From Ichthyophonus hoferi (taxonomy: Eukaryota > Opisthokonta > Ichthyosporea > Ichthyophonida > Ichthyophonidae): DNA of 64,000 nt. A program made the position numbers and the translations under genes. The notes beneath the pieces are model-generated. The model saw nothing but the letters and a program-made list of their open reading frames with translations, was not told the origin of the DNA and searched no databases. This document shows, piece by piece, positions 1-20,900 of the stretch (position 1 is its first letter; every line of letters starts with the position of its first letter). The stretch lies in contig NAOQ01000081.1 in the NCBI GenBank assembly GCA_002751075.1, forward strand, positions 118,141-182,140, given 5' to 3'.

Positions 1-108
1 CTATTTTGCCAATTCTACTATTCATTAAATTACTATTCGTTACACCCTATAACATAATTTACCTTCCATTATACACACTAGACTATAGGGTACTATAATA
101 TATAGGGA

Positions 109-235
109 TTTTCGATCCAAAGGAGAGCAAATATATAATTTTTAAAAAAAAATACGTCGTTTATTGTAGTAAAAAACTATTAGTTTTAAAAAGATCAATT
201 CTTGTTATTTGTAATGTGTGTATAAAATTTTTATT
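109..235. repeat. Isolated Tc1/mariner terminal-repeat fragment in RBM39 intron
   Basis: This stretch starts with GGGATTTTCGATCCAAAGG and continues through TACGTCGTTTATTGTAGTAA and AACTATTAGTT to a CTTGTTATTTG segment. The same order of words occurs in the left inverted repeat of the Tc1/mariner element near 10.82-10.97 kb. No transposase remnant or matching second end is visible beside it. It is probably a solo end, or one end of a non-autonomous relative that extends past the window edge. Confidence 0.6.
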
Positions 236-349
236 TTGAACGCGAAACTTATTCTTTGGATTGAAGCCCCTTATAATATAATACGCATTGCATTACTAAT
301 CATTAATCATTACACACATTTACCCCAATCTACCTCCATATATATATAG

Positions 350-490
350 GGCGCTGTCTATGTCAAGTTCGATGCAGTAGGTGCTGCAGCGAAGGCTCAG
401 GCTGCGCTTAATGGGCGGTGGTTTGACAGACGGATTATTGTGGCTGAATACGTGCCGTTGGCTACTTATGCTTCTAAATTTAATGTGTAG
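350..490 (+). CDS. RBM39: RBM39-like splicing factor, last coding exon (C-terminal UHM)
   Basis: This terminal exon opens after the acceptor AG at 348-349 in phase 0 and encodes 46 residues before TAG at 488-490. The peptide contains VYVKFDAVGAAAKAQAALNG, then GRWFDRR and AEYVPLATY. This matches the end of the C-terminal U2AF-homology motif of RBM39 (CAPER-alpha), where human has GRWFAGK and AYVPLPTYHNLF. RBM39 is a nuclear RRM protein that acts in 3' splice-site selection and as a transcription coactivator; its UHM binds ULM peptides of spliceosome proteins such as SF3B1. The rest of the gene lies to the left of the window. The protein ends soon after the PLATY motif, a little earlier than in vertebrates. 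PUF60 and U2AF2 share the fold but lack the YVPLxTY signature. A fragment of a Tc1-type inverted repeat lies in the intron just upstream. Confidence 0.85.
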   Translation, partial: GAVYVKFDAVGAAAKAQAALNGRWFDRRIIVAEYVPLATYASKFNV

Positions 491-608
491 ATAGTTGTTT
501 TGTTTTACTTGTACTTGGAGTATAAGTATATAGGTATATATTCAAACGCGTTGCCATAGACTAGGGGCTTTATTTGACGTCGATATGGCTTGTCTATTAG
601 AAATAACT

Positions 609-736
609 AATAAATAACCAGGTTGGCTGATTGTTTTTAATTAAGTTAGCAGTTATTTTGGTAGTTTGACAAAGTACTCTAGCTCGATAACTACTGTATA
701 ATGGGTTATATTTTCAGTCTCTAAATAAAAAATAAA
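609..736 (+). terminator. Polyadenylation signals of RBM39
   Basis: AATAAA hexamers occur at 609-614, 724-729 and 731-736, which is 120-245 bases after the RBM39 stop codon. This is a normal distance for a short 3' UTR. Which one is used cannot be told from sequence alone. Confidence 0.45.
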
Positions 737-740
737 TCAA

Positions 741-1758
741 TATTAAGAAATAGTGTGCGGCTGTGTACGTACTATATAGTATGTCTTGTACTACACGTTA
801 TTTGTCCATGTCACAGTGATATGTATGTTCTGTTATATGAACTATCCCGAGTTATAACAGTGTGGTACTATAATAATATAGTATGATGGTATGGTATGGT
901 AATAACACTGTGCCCCAGGTCAAAATTATATAAATGAATTTGTTGAAGGCATTCAACCCTAGCTTCATAGTGAAAGATAGCCTATTGTTTTCATTATTGC
1001 TTAGATGCATTGTGGCTGCATCCAATCCAAGTGTCTCCATTCGCTCCCGATTAGGAGGGGGAGGGGGTGCACTGACTATTGAATAGGACTAAAGATTTTT
1101 GTTACCAGTGTTGAGGTATTTCAGCCACTATGAGGGCTTGATCGAATACTCTATGATGTCTTGCACAAAAAACCTTATTGCTTTATATAGCATTGAACCT
1201 CTAAATATTTATAATGAGGTTCCAATCGGTAATTAAAGTTAGACATTAATCAATACAACTCTGGAAAACTGCTATATCTACGTATGTGTTATGATATTTC
1301 ATGAATATGAATGAGGACGGCAAATATATGATGCATTCCAAAGGGGTGCTTTAAATAAAAAATCATCGATAGACACAAAATATTGGGCACATAATACATT
1401 AATAGCCCGTAGTTCTAGACCTTATCATAACCCTGCTGATTGGGGAGTTAAGTTAATTGGATAGATGGATTAATCTGGAGGTTTGTACATTATGAATTTA
1501 CAATCGCATTTTCATTATTCAGATGTTTTATATAATACGTTTTCTTTGTATATAAGAAAAGTATACATATTGTTATAACTTTCGTTTTTGTCTTTATTAA
1601 TAAATGTTCAATATACGTTTTTTTTAGTTTATTAGCGTCTACTGTATATTGGATATTTAGCATGACTGTTTCTAAATCTTTCATATATAGCATATGATAA
1701 CTGTCCTTATATTAGTACTATACCATATATACCCTATATATATAACCCTAATATCTCC
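741..1758. other. Intergenic region between convergent RBM39 and PRMT3
   Basis: About 1 kb separates the two convergent genes. A minus-strand frame at 852-1040 starts with METLGLDAATMHL but soon becomes low complexity, has no recognisable homology and has no clear splice partners, so it is not called. A TTTATT at about 1591 (AATAAA on the minus strand) could serve as the PRMT3 polyadenylation signal. Confidence 0.4.
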
Positions 1759-10368
<8,610 letters not shown>

Positions 10369-10818
10369 TTTTATGTGTATGTGTCTATTACAGTGTATGA
10401 CAGTGGTGCTTACGTGACTGAATGAAAACAAGATATATGTGAGGATAAATAATGATATACTAATGATATGATATATCTAGTACTAGCTAGATTAATTATA
10501 ACACTTTGGCATATAATGCACGTGTATTATTACAAAAATTGCCGCCAAGGCAGTATGCAAAGTGGCCTAGGCCAGATTAAGCCCCCTAATGAAATAGGAA
10601 GAATTTATTAAAATAAAAAATGTACTTAAGTATTAAAATGTATTTTTGTATGAAACAAAATATCTCTTATGAAATAAAATACATAGTTGTATACAGCCAC
10701 ATCTTAAGATTATATAGTTATTTAAGATGCTATTACAATTTTAGTAAAATGTATTCTGTTGGTTACGGCCGCACCTGACAGAACGTATCCAATTTCATCA
10801 ATTTCATGTATGCATTAT
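10369..10818. promoter_or_regulatory. Upstream region of PRMT3
   Basis: About 450 bases lie between the PRMT3 start codon and the Tc1/mariner remnant and must hold the promoter. A CACGTG E-box is present (in ATGCACGTGTATT near 10518). No convincing TATA box is seen; the region is generally AT-rich. Confidence 0.3.
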
Positions 10819-12473
10819 TATGGGGGTTTTCAATAAAAATGATGATTTTCCCGATCAAAATGAGATCAAAGATCAAAATGAGAACAAATGTCATATATTG
10901 AAATTTTGTACGTCTTTTATTGTAATAAAAAACTATTAGTTCAAAACAAATCTTGTTATCTGCAATAGGTAATATGGTTTTCAAGAGATTATATGTATCG
11001 CATGATTGATGTAACATTTGTAGCTTCCTTTTACTGGGCAAATGATGTCGACAACATGTTACGTTGATAAAAAACGAGATTAATACATGTTAGGCAACAA
11101 TTATGACATAAGTTTACTGACATGTTAGATAACATCTAGGTTGAGTATAAATTGAAAGAAATGCTTTTAAAAAAACAGTTTTCAAAGCTTATATATCTAT
11201 AAAGAACATTACGACAAACGTCAGAAGCCGTCGTCAAGTTAGCAAAGATGATAGAAGGTGGATGGAGGAAAAAAATCTTAAGGCATATCTGTTAAGGATC
11301 TCGTGGAGATTTTAGCACTGAACTACCATACGGTTTATAGAATTGTGAAGCGACTCAATGAATTGAGAACAACTGCTGCGCGGCCTAGGGGCGGGGATAG
11401 AAGATCAAAGCTCCCATCTGATTAAAAACTAGAAATACTTACCTAGGTCGATAATAATTGCCTCTTAAGACTTTTTGATCTTGCAACCATGGTCCAGGAG
11501 AGATTGTCTATAAGTGTCTCAACTTTCGCCATAGAAAGGATCTTATTAAGTTTTTATTACACAGTAAAAAACCTAGTAGCATTGAAATGATGAAACTACG
11601 ATTGAAAAGCGTTTAGATTATGCTAATCAGTTCAGGGAACTGGAGTACAATATTGAGAACAAAAACTTTATATTTTGTGGCGAAGTTGGATTTTCAGTCT
11701 TCATCCGACCCAAAAAAGAAAATTCTACATTGGAACTTCTTTATATGTTTCTACTGCTGCTATACAAAGTAAAAATATTTCAATCTTCACGGCCATGAAT
11801 AAATGTGGTAGCTTATACCACAAAACTCATGATAAAGCAGTCAATGAGGAAGATTTCAAAGCTTGTTTGGTAGATTTTAAAAGGATATGTGATAAAAAAG
11901 GAATCACTAATCCTGTTTTTATTCTCAACAATGCCAGGATTCATCACTATTCCAGCCTTCAAGGTACCATTCTGTCCTTGAATCTAAACCTATTTTATTT
12001 ATATCTTCCTCCTTATTCAACTTTTTAAAATGTTATTGAAAATGTTTTTTAAGTTTAGAAAAATGTAACTGTTGGGTTGGAATGTAGAACTAAAGCGGAG
12101 TTGAGGAGAACGAGGAGTTTAAAGTTTTTGGAGATCACAATTGGACACTGTGATAGTTTTGATAGCAAAATGATGGGATACATATTACAATCGGAAAGAA
12201 GAGAAACAATTATGGAGTGATTATTATGTAGGTATTTAAATATTTTTTGTGTTATTTTATTATTATTTTAAAGACATTATAATCTCTTAAAAACTATATT
12301 ACATACCACAGATAACAAAAAAAAAAAAAATGAACTAATGTTTCTTGCTACAATACAAGACTTAAAATTTTCAATTTATTTATTCTCCTATTGATCAGGA
12401 ATTTTTTTCTTTTGATTGACAAGTCATCTTTTGATTGGGAAAATTATCTTTCTGATCGAAAACCCCCAGATTA
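10819..12473 (+). mobile_element. Decayed Tc1/mariner (IS630 superfamily) DNA transposon
   Basis: Inverted repeats of roughly 150 bases bound the element. The left one starts TGGGGGTTTTCAATAAAAAT at 10821 after a TA; the right one, read on the minus strand, starts CTGGGGGTTTTCGATCAG near 12469. Both continue through matching TTGTTATCTG segments. The interior holds transposase remnants on the plus strand. A helix-turn-helix-like HTVYRIVKRLNELR lies near 11.33 kb. The catalytic core at about 11.68-12.03 kb includes FILNNARIHH, where the second catalytic Asp would be expected but Asn is seen. LPPYSTF then matches the family's LPPYSPxLNPIE block, followed at once by a stop codon. Earlier stops separate the N-terminal part. 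The copy is non-functional. The frame peters out near 12.22 kb. Exact ends are uncertain by a few bases because the two flanking TA sites do not align perfectly. Confidence 0.82.
11675..12028 (+). pseudogene. Tc1/mariner transposase catalytic-core remnant
   Basis: This is the longest open piece of the transposase (117 codons). It carries a Tc1-type beta-strand segment AIQSKNISIFTAMNKCG, then PVFILNNARIHHYSS and LYLPPYSTF before a stop. In the Tc1/mariner family the equivalent of NNARIHH normally reads DNxxxH, so the central acidic residue of the DDE triad appears lost. Coding-like sequence resumes past the stop as NVIEN, holding the family's last glutamate, and ends near 12218. Confidence 0.75.
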
Positions 12474-13098
12474 TAATTATATTTGACACTAATTCATATT
12501 AATTTATGACACTTTTATTTAATAAAATATCAATAGATAAGTGATGACATCCTATGCTGTCAGCGACCAAAATACACATAAAAAAGCTCTTTATTTTACC
12601 ATCTGATCTTTGTAGGCTTCATTATATATATAATATAATAGCATATTTTATAATATTATATTTATATTAGTCGATTATACTTTTAATTATTAAAATATAA
12701 AATATCGTTCATAATTTTAACCTAGATAACTCCCGATGACCTTCGGAAGTGATTATGGCTTGGCACCCAATAAAAAAAAAACAAAGACAGTTCACCACAC
12801 TGCATGTTAAATGTTCTTACTCGCTCTGGTTCTTGCTCTGTCATCTGGCGTCTGAGGTGATATGTGGGTGTTGCCCAGTTGTTTTACCTTGGCGTCACTT
12901 TGAATCTCGAAATGCTGATAGTTCAAATGCAAATTTGAAGACAGTGTGTAGATGTAATAAAAATGAGTCTCCATACGTAGAAGTCAGTGGATGGATGTAG
13001 AGTTAAGGTTAAGTGCTTTCGGCATTCGTGGATGTTGACTTAATAGAATTACCAGGTTTTGTGACCATGATAAACTATATAAGATTTCTCTGCTATCA
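12474..13098. other. Intergenic, nothing recognised
   Basis: AT-rich sequence between the transposon and the LTR-like repeat. A frame at 12749-13000 has no family resemblance and is not called. Confidence 0.4.
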
Positions 13099-13455
13099 TG
13101 TTGGGAATAATAGGCAGAGACGCGAGCTTTCCTGTGACCTATATTCGTCTAGAGGGAGAGAGAATACCAAATTAGGAGGCCCTTTAACATGTTCCTTTGT
13201 ATACACGGAGTACAGATATGCTAAGACATTTTTATTACTAAACAAGGCAACAGGACTTGTCTTAAGCAGGATGCCTAAGCAATGTGCTATCTGGACCCCA
13301 AAAATATATGATCTGAAATGGCTTATTATATAGTCGCAGAATCTCTACCATTGGCTGGTTCCATTTTGATAGAATCCTGGATTGCCGTTTAACACCATTA
13401 GAATGTACAAACTATAACGAAATACTTAAATTAATTAAATATTTTAGTTTTAACA
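13099..13455 (+). mobile_element. LTR-like interspersed repeat, copy A (fossil)
   Basis: This copy runs from TGTTGGGAATAATAGG to about TTTTAACA, with related copies near 24.9-25.3 kb, 33.7-34.1 kb (inverted) and 60.96-61.10 kb. The shared core includes TACACGGAGTA and CAATGTGCTATCTGG. The TG...CA ends and TGTTGGG start suggest a solo LTR of the Ty1/copia type. No target-site duplication is evident, and the copies differ widely, so it appears old. The 3' limit could lie up to 14 bases further right. Confidence 0.55.
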
Positions 13456-14936
13456 CTCTCCCCAACGCAGTTCAGGTCACCCAAATTTATTGTGATTTCA
13501 TGCCATGATTTAACTCTTCTAATTTTTATTAGGCCATTTGTAATTAACCAAAAAAAAATTAAAAAGCTAAAGGTATCCTGCACTTGGAGTCTAAAACAGA
13601 TGGTGATAATAGGTAACCAGGTCAAGGAAGTGCACTTGACTGTCATTAACCAAATACTATGGACCTATTTCCCCGTCTTTATTCTGCCAACAGCCCTCAA
13701 CCATCAGTCCCCATCTTCAAACATACCAGTGAACCTTTCCAGTGATCCAATCCATACAAGTCCACTGCATATACAGTATACAATCGACTATTTATTTTCT
13801 TTATTTATACCAGCTATCAGTACCAGACGTCTTTTAAAGCATCATGCATAATAGTAGTCCTGACAGTCATTTTGTGGGACATGCACATCACTAGGGTGAT
13901 GATGGAACCTATTGCCATGGTGTTAAAATTTCAGTGAGATGCAAATTAAACCCTGATGTACATATATATATATATATATACTATCCTATAAGTTCTATGC
14001 TGCTATTTTCCGTTAACAAGTGCGTATATGTGTGGGTATTGGTATATATATGTATATATTTAAAGCATTTTTTAGAACATGCTAACCTGTCCGTCTCTTT
14101 GATTCTCCTCTTATTTCAGTATACCGCATACTTCATCTCCTTCTCACTACATAACCCATCACCTCATTCCAGTCTAACTCTCACTAGTGCATCAATCCAG
14201 GGTTGTGACTCCCAACCCAGAATTGCTTAGAGATAAACTGAAAAACAAAAAATTAATAAAGAAAAGCGAAAGAAATAATGAGGAGGCATAAAAATCATAA
14301 AGTGAAATTTCAATTCTTTCAATCAAAACTCAATCGAGCAGTACCGTAGTAGTTATACGCAGTCGCTTCCCTACTGCATAATAGACAATTGAATACATTA
14401 GATATATTGCTTTAACAGGTAAGGGTTAATTAACGCTAATTAATGCACATTAGGATATCCTTGCTTAAGGAATCTTCAAGTGTTACAGCATAAACCAATA
14501 GTTATAGTGTAGATATCAATCATTGGTGGGGGCTAGACATACTGGTAGATATACAATCATGAAAAGCCTATAATAAAATCTATTACTAAACCTATCGCAC
14601 TTAATCGACCGTTTAACTATCCAATGAAAATTTAAATATCTAAAAAAATATATATTTATTTATTCGAATTGTTTTAGTTTATTATTAAATGTAATACAAA
14701 TTATATTACAATATTAATACAGGCCCAGTGAAGGTACACATAAATATGGGTACATCCGGACTATATAACATAGTGTTGTACACCTCCATATACACATACA
14801 CCTACGTGTACCAACACAAACATCTCTGTGCATGGCTGTCTATATTGGTCTCCATTGCATGAAATTAACCAATCACCAATCTCTCATTCCCATACTCATA
14901 CAACCCAGCATAAGCTACCTTTTGCTCTTACTTTTT
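13456..14936. other. Intergenic, 3' side of the NFATC2IP-like gene
   Basis: There is no convincing gene. Frames at 13492-13851 and 13934-14230 lack homology and splice context. A (TA)n run lies near 13961-13980. TTTATT motifs around 14655-14680 could be minus-strand polyadenylation signals for the gene that ends at 14937. Confidence 0.35.
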
Positions 14937-17900
14937 CTAGACCTGTACCACTTCGATTGTATACTCATCCTCTAGCTCATAGTCGGCTGCTGTCCGTTCC
15001 AAATCCAATTCCTCGTCGTCAAATATAAATTTGTACGAATCAAGCGAGATTTTTTTGCTTTTGCAATACATCTTAGCCATAGCTTTTAGGGGTTTCTCCT
15101 GCAAGTAGTTTATGTATATAAGTTAAAAACAGTATAAGAATGTATGTATGCTTACACAAGGAGTAGAGAGAGTAGAGAGTATATATGTTGATACGCATAG
15201 AGATGGTGGAAGGAAAGTTACAGTCTTGATATTGCTAATAAACTATATGAAACCCAAGGTTTAAAAGAAGGAGCTCGTAGGCACTCCAATGTTGCTAGCT
15301 TTATAGATTGGAAAAGAGCAAACATGACGTGTAATGTACTCTTTGAAAGAAGAAATAATAAAGGGAGAGAGTAAGAAGAGGCGTGCTTACAAGTAGTATT
15401 ATATGTTTAATTATAATTATAATAAAGGTTTGGTTTAACCTATCAGTTATCAAAAAAGAAAATAGAGATAGGTTGCAAGATCACACCGATAGGTATTAAG
15501 TCTAAAATAAAGATAAACATAAAAAACAATTGTACAAACTAGATTCCTGTGCGATTAACAGTACGAATCAATCAAGCATCCCAGCATATCTATGAGCAAT
15601 AGAAGGTAAATGAAAGATACTATATCCAATAGCCATGATCCACGATACACTCGAAACTTTCTTAAACATCTTATTCCATCTCTTTCTCCATTTCTTTCAC
15701 TTTTTATCTCGGGCTCTTGGGTTATTTAAATGTATTTAAATGTATATTCATATATGTATGCATATAGGTTGGTATGTCAGGGTATGATAGACATACAGCC
15801 AATATACTGATTTGTGTGATATCTTTCTCTCCGAATCGCAACTTCACTGTCAGCTTGGTCATCCCAGTACTCTGTGACTGCAATGGCTTTGAAGGTCTGT
15901 GGGTTGTCAATCATGAGGAGACAAAATATATGCATAAAGACCCTAATAAGGATTATAATCCTCTCATATAAGTGGCTTTGTCCTAATAAGGATTATAATT
16001 CTCTCACATAAGTGGCTTTGTCCTAATAAGGATTATAATCCTCTCATATAAGTGGTTTTGTCCTAATAAGGATTATAATCCTCTCACATAAGTGGCTTTG
16101 TCTTAATAAGGATTACAACTCTCTCATATAAGTGACTCTGTTCTAATAAGGAGTATAATTCTCTCATATAAGTGGCTCTGTCCTAATAAGATGGTTGTGA
16201 AAGTGTACTGTTATATATAGGTGGAAAGGATGCGTCTATTTTCATGAGAAAGATGCCTTGCTATATATGTATACAGTTTGGGTATGTCATGTCATATGAG
16301 AGTATATCCTATCATACTGCATTCTATTACATCATACATTATATCAGACTAGGGAGGTAATAGTCAACCAATTAGCAACACAGAGATAACACATACAGGT
16401 ATTGGTCTGGTTCGACAATCATGACGTCATTGTCATTTGGTACAGGTACAGAGTGAACACGATCATGACCCGCCCAGTATACATCTATTGGGTGCAGGTC
16501 AGTCGCCTAGATAACCAGCCTACTTTTGATAAAAACAAAGGTACCAATGCGATACGATGAATTCATATTTGTGTTTATGTTTTTGGAGATAAGATAAAAC
16601 AATTTGGCAAGAGATGGACAAGAAGAATAAAGAATGACTATTACATTACATTATATAGTGCAGTGTATAGTATAGTATATAATGTATAGCATCTAGTATA
16701 TAATGTATAGGGTAGTGTATAGTATAGTATATAGTATATAGTATGTAATGTATAGTGTAGTGTATACTAAATATAAGAACATAGAATGAAGGTAAGAGAA
16801 GAACATAAGGGATATGGAAAAGGAAAAGAAAACCTGAATGCGTGACAAAATACATTACAGAACAGCGTTATAGTGTGGAAAGATGGGCATATTGGTAGAT
16901 ATAATATTAGGAACTAAGAAATGAGAATAGGTGTAATGATCAACAGAAATAAGTAAAAGGTGAAACAATGGGATAAATAGGTGGAATGAGAGTGGAAAGG
17001 AGAGAGGGAAGGATGGTGCAAAAGGAAGGTGTTATATATATAAGAGACATGAAGAACACACGTTGCAATCGTAGCTAGGTTATTTCTTACTTTCAATATG
17101 ACTAAAGTAGGAAGGATTAGGAACGGTGAATAAAATAATGATGGAAAAAAAATAAAAATGTGATATATATATATATATATATAGAAAGAGAGAATTAATA
17201 CAATATAATAAATAAAAGCCAGTTAAACGATTTAAAAAAATAAATAAGAGACATGAACAGACAAACTGAATGACAGAGGAAGAGAGAGAGTAGAAAAAGT
17301 AAAGCAAACAACAAGAACATATCTATTGTAGATCTGAAGTATTAATATTATATTAAAAATGGGGACCCCCAATAACAAGTATTAATAAGAAGGATAAAAA
17401 GAAGCTAAAAGCGTTCATTCAATGAACTTAAACCTAAACTCACATACCTAATGCGGCCCGGTCTCCATCAAAATTTAAACCTAGAGGTGTTTGATAGGCT
17501 TCAATTTTTTTATCGTCTAGCATTAAAACCAAATCCTCCAACGGGTGGTCTTGGCTATGTGCGTGATATTTCATCATTTTCATAAATGTATCATACTGTA
17601 GAGGTAGAGAGCATAAAAACATCAGAATGTATGGCATATTTAACTCTGTACTTATGAAAATAAAAGGAAAGAAAATGAAAAACAAACCGTACTTACTATA
17701 GGTAAGGGTGCGTCTGCACTCACATCTGCAGAACTACATGCACAACATAAGTTAAATCCAATACTTATAGTTTAAATTAATTAATTAATTAAGAATAGCC
17801 TATCAATAACATTGATTTATTCTTTAGTTAATAATCAGGTTATCAAGTTGTTGTTATGTGGTATATTGCATTTAAAAGGCAAAAAGTCTAAATTAATTCA

Positions 17901-20900
17901 TTAATTAAGAATCACCTATCATTAATTTGATTTAATTCTTTAGTTAATAATCAGATTATCAAGTAGTTATTATGTAGTATATTGTATTTAAAGGGCATAA
18001 AAGGTCTCTATCTGTGACGGCATATTCCGTTGCTCTTTCTGCAGCTATACTGAATAGCATTCTTTAACCTTTAGTTAGTTCTCTGCTTGCAATTGCCGTG
18101 GCCAGCCAAAATGAATGAGAGAATAAATATAATAACTGCAATACAGTAAGATAATAACTACAACACAGTGAGATAATAACTACACATGTTGACATCATCC
18201 TTTGCTTTGTCATCAATAGTATCGCCAACACATTGTCCACCTATCCTATTAAGTAATTACAATGGAGAAAATGAAGCAAGAGAAAAAAAAAGAAAAAAAA
18301 AAAGAATTTAAACAAGTATTTCAATAAACAAGAGGGTCTATTCATGCATCTACCTGTATTCCAGATATACATATATGCCTTGCACTATACCTTTTTTATC
18401 TTATATTTATGGTATACTGTCCGTCCAGGCATTTCAAACAACACTATTTCAATATCTTCTGGTACTTCTTCGGTAAAAGCTAATATCGGGCTTGGTACTC
18501 TCCTATTCCAGTATATGTAGTATGTATGTTTGTATGTGTGTATGTGTATGTATGTATGTATGTATATATGTACGTGTTTGGGCAGTAAAGGTTCAATCAT
18601 TAGTATCAATAGGTTGGTTGCATTCAATGCTCATGAATGCTTGTCCATCAATTCATTATTAGGATGCAAATTCCTATTCAAATGCATTAGGTGCAATCAA
18701 TTACCGCCTTTAATTTTTTTAAAATAGTGGGTGGTATACCCTATACACATATATGCGATATATATATATATATATATATATATTATACACATACCATGCA
18801 CTATATACTATACATACTATACACATATACCGTACACATTTGATAAGAAGTCTAAACACACCAATGATTGTTGGGGGATTCTAGATATAAAAAATTATAG
18901 GTCCGCATAAATAATTATATATACTAACACCGTCAAGTCTCTACTTACATGAAAATATATTATAGTTATAGCACAATTATGATAATTATATCAATTAGGA
19001 AAAATTAACTACTAATTAAGTTACATGGTTAGGTTGGAACGAGTGAATCTAAAATAACAATGATTGGATATTGTTCAGTATGACAAAGTAGCAACCAATG
19101 GAAGGGAGTCATAGAGAACCAATTAGCGGTCGTCATGTTTACTACCTGGGTAAAGAGATGCAAGAAGATAGGAATCATGAATTATAGGAGAGAGAAAGAG
19201 ATAGGTATGGCAGTAACCCACAAACAAAGCTATATTAAAATTATAAATGTATTTTATAATTTAATATTTACAGGTAATAATAATAACAATTATAAAGGCA
19301 ATATATACCAATTAGAATAATCATTAACTATAAATAATATAAGTGGTAACTACATAAAACTTAAAAAAAAGAAAGAAGATTACAGCACGTGGTATTCCCG
19401 TGTGGTTCCCCACCAGATGAAGAGAAGGAGAGAGATCAACGACAATAGGGAAAAAAAAAAGAAAAAAAAAAAACAGAAAAAATATATATACAGCCGAAAG
19501 CATATATATATATTAGCCCAAAATGACGTACAACATATTAAACATACACTACATCGTCTATATCTTGGGTCAATGTTTTCAAATGTTGTTCTATTTCCCA
19601 GTCTTCTATCTTCTTCTCTTCCTCAAGGCTTCGCACTGCTTCTTCGTGGCTTTGGTCCACATCGGTTATCCTGCAGATATATACTTGTCATTTGCACGTA
19701 TATATCACCTTTTACTGTACTATATATATATATATATATATATGATATAGCATAGTATAGCATATAGCAGAGTATATAAAATAGTGAAGCACAAATAAAC
19801 CAACAAGCATGTAACCAACCATGGAGCACTTGAACATAGAACATACAAAGCCAGGATAGAATTACCACCGAGCAATAAAATAAATCAAAACTATCAAACA
19901 AATGAAAAGGAAGGAAGAATGGGTTGGGTTACCTTATGTTTTCTATAATGTCAGTCTTGCATGCTTCAACAGAATCGTTGGTTATTGAAGGTGGTACAGA
20001 TAGTTTCTTAATCTTGGCGTCAACAGCTTTTACTCTGGTCTTCAAGGATTTACCTTTAATAGTAACACCTAGGTAAATTATTCAATTAATCAATCACTGA
20101 TCTCATATTGTCTAGTTTTTTGATTGCAATATAACCTTATCCTAAACTTAGGCCATCTTCTCATACCACTTCAACTTGTTCTTGTTAATACTTTATCTTG
20201 TGCTATTTTCTATCTCCTTCCGTTCCTATGTTCTTATACTAAAGGTATATATGTATATCCTCCTCTTCAGTCTTACTACATATAGCAACTACAGTTCCTA
20301 TTCATCGCTTGTTAATTGGACTAACTTCATCTATTCCTATTTTGGTAATTTCTCTGCCAATTACAAAAGGTAAGAGGATTTGAAATAAGTCATTAATTAC
20401 AAAATAAGTCTTTCGTAGGAGACGGCATAATGCATTTGATTGGGTAAACCTATATCCCATGATTTTACATGTTACTTTAAAATATAATAGCGTGTCTCCA
20501 TTAACTATAAATAAGTCCAGGTGCAATAGTGGGTGCAAGTCAAACGCGTGATGTAATCAATAACTCACAAAGAATAATATGAAAACTAAAATACCATGTA
20601 TAACAATCATATAAGAATTCGCTCCCTTAAGAATTCTATGACCCCCATCCAATAGAATAATATTTTACAATATAATATATAGTCATTAAATGCTTATGTA
20701 CCAGCTTATTTTTGAAGGATTTAAAATTTTTAACCTGGTTGCAGTAACTCCTTAAGAACTGTAAAGGAGTCCTATCTTATTTAAGCTGGGCTTATTGGAT
20801 AGAATGGATCCCGTTTAGAAAACATAAATCAAACAAATATAAATCATGTTTTTAAATAATTATAATATAGCTTCTCGTTATAGATATATAAAAAATATAA

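Noticed and set aside
852-1040. Minus-strand frame METLGLDAATMHL...
   Set aside because: The first 35 residues look protein-like, but no acceptor, donor or family supports an exon and the rest is low complexity.
15942-16191. Regular 40-bp repeats considered as a CRISPR array
   Set aside because: Units are contiguous with no unique spacers, and the setting is a eukaryotic intron.
19548-19670. The stop codon just after this exon as the end of a separate gene
   Set aside because: A GTATGT donor before the stop joins in phase to the next exon and to the SUMO-like domains, so one gene is simpler.
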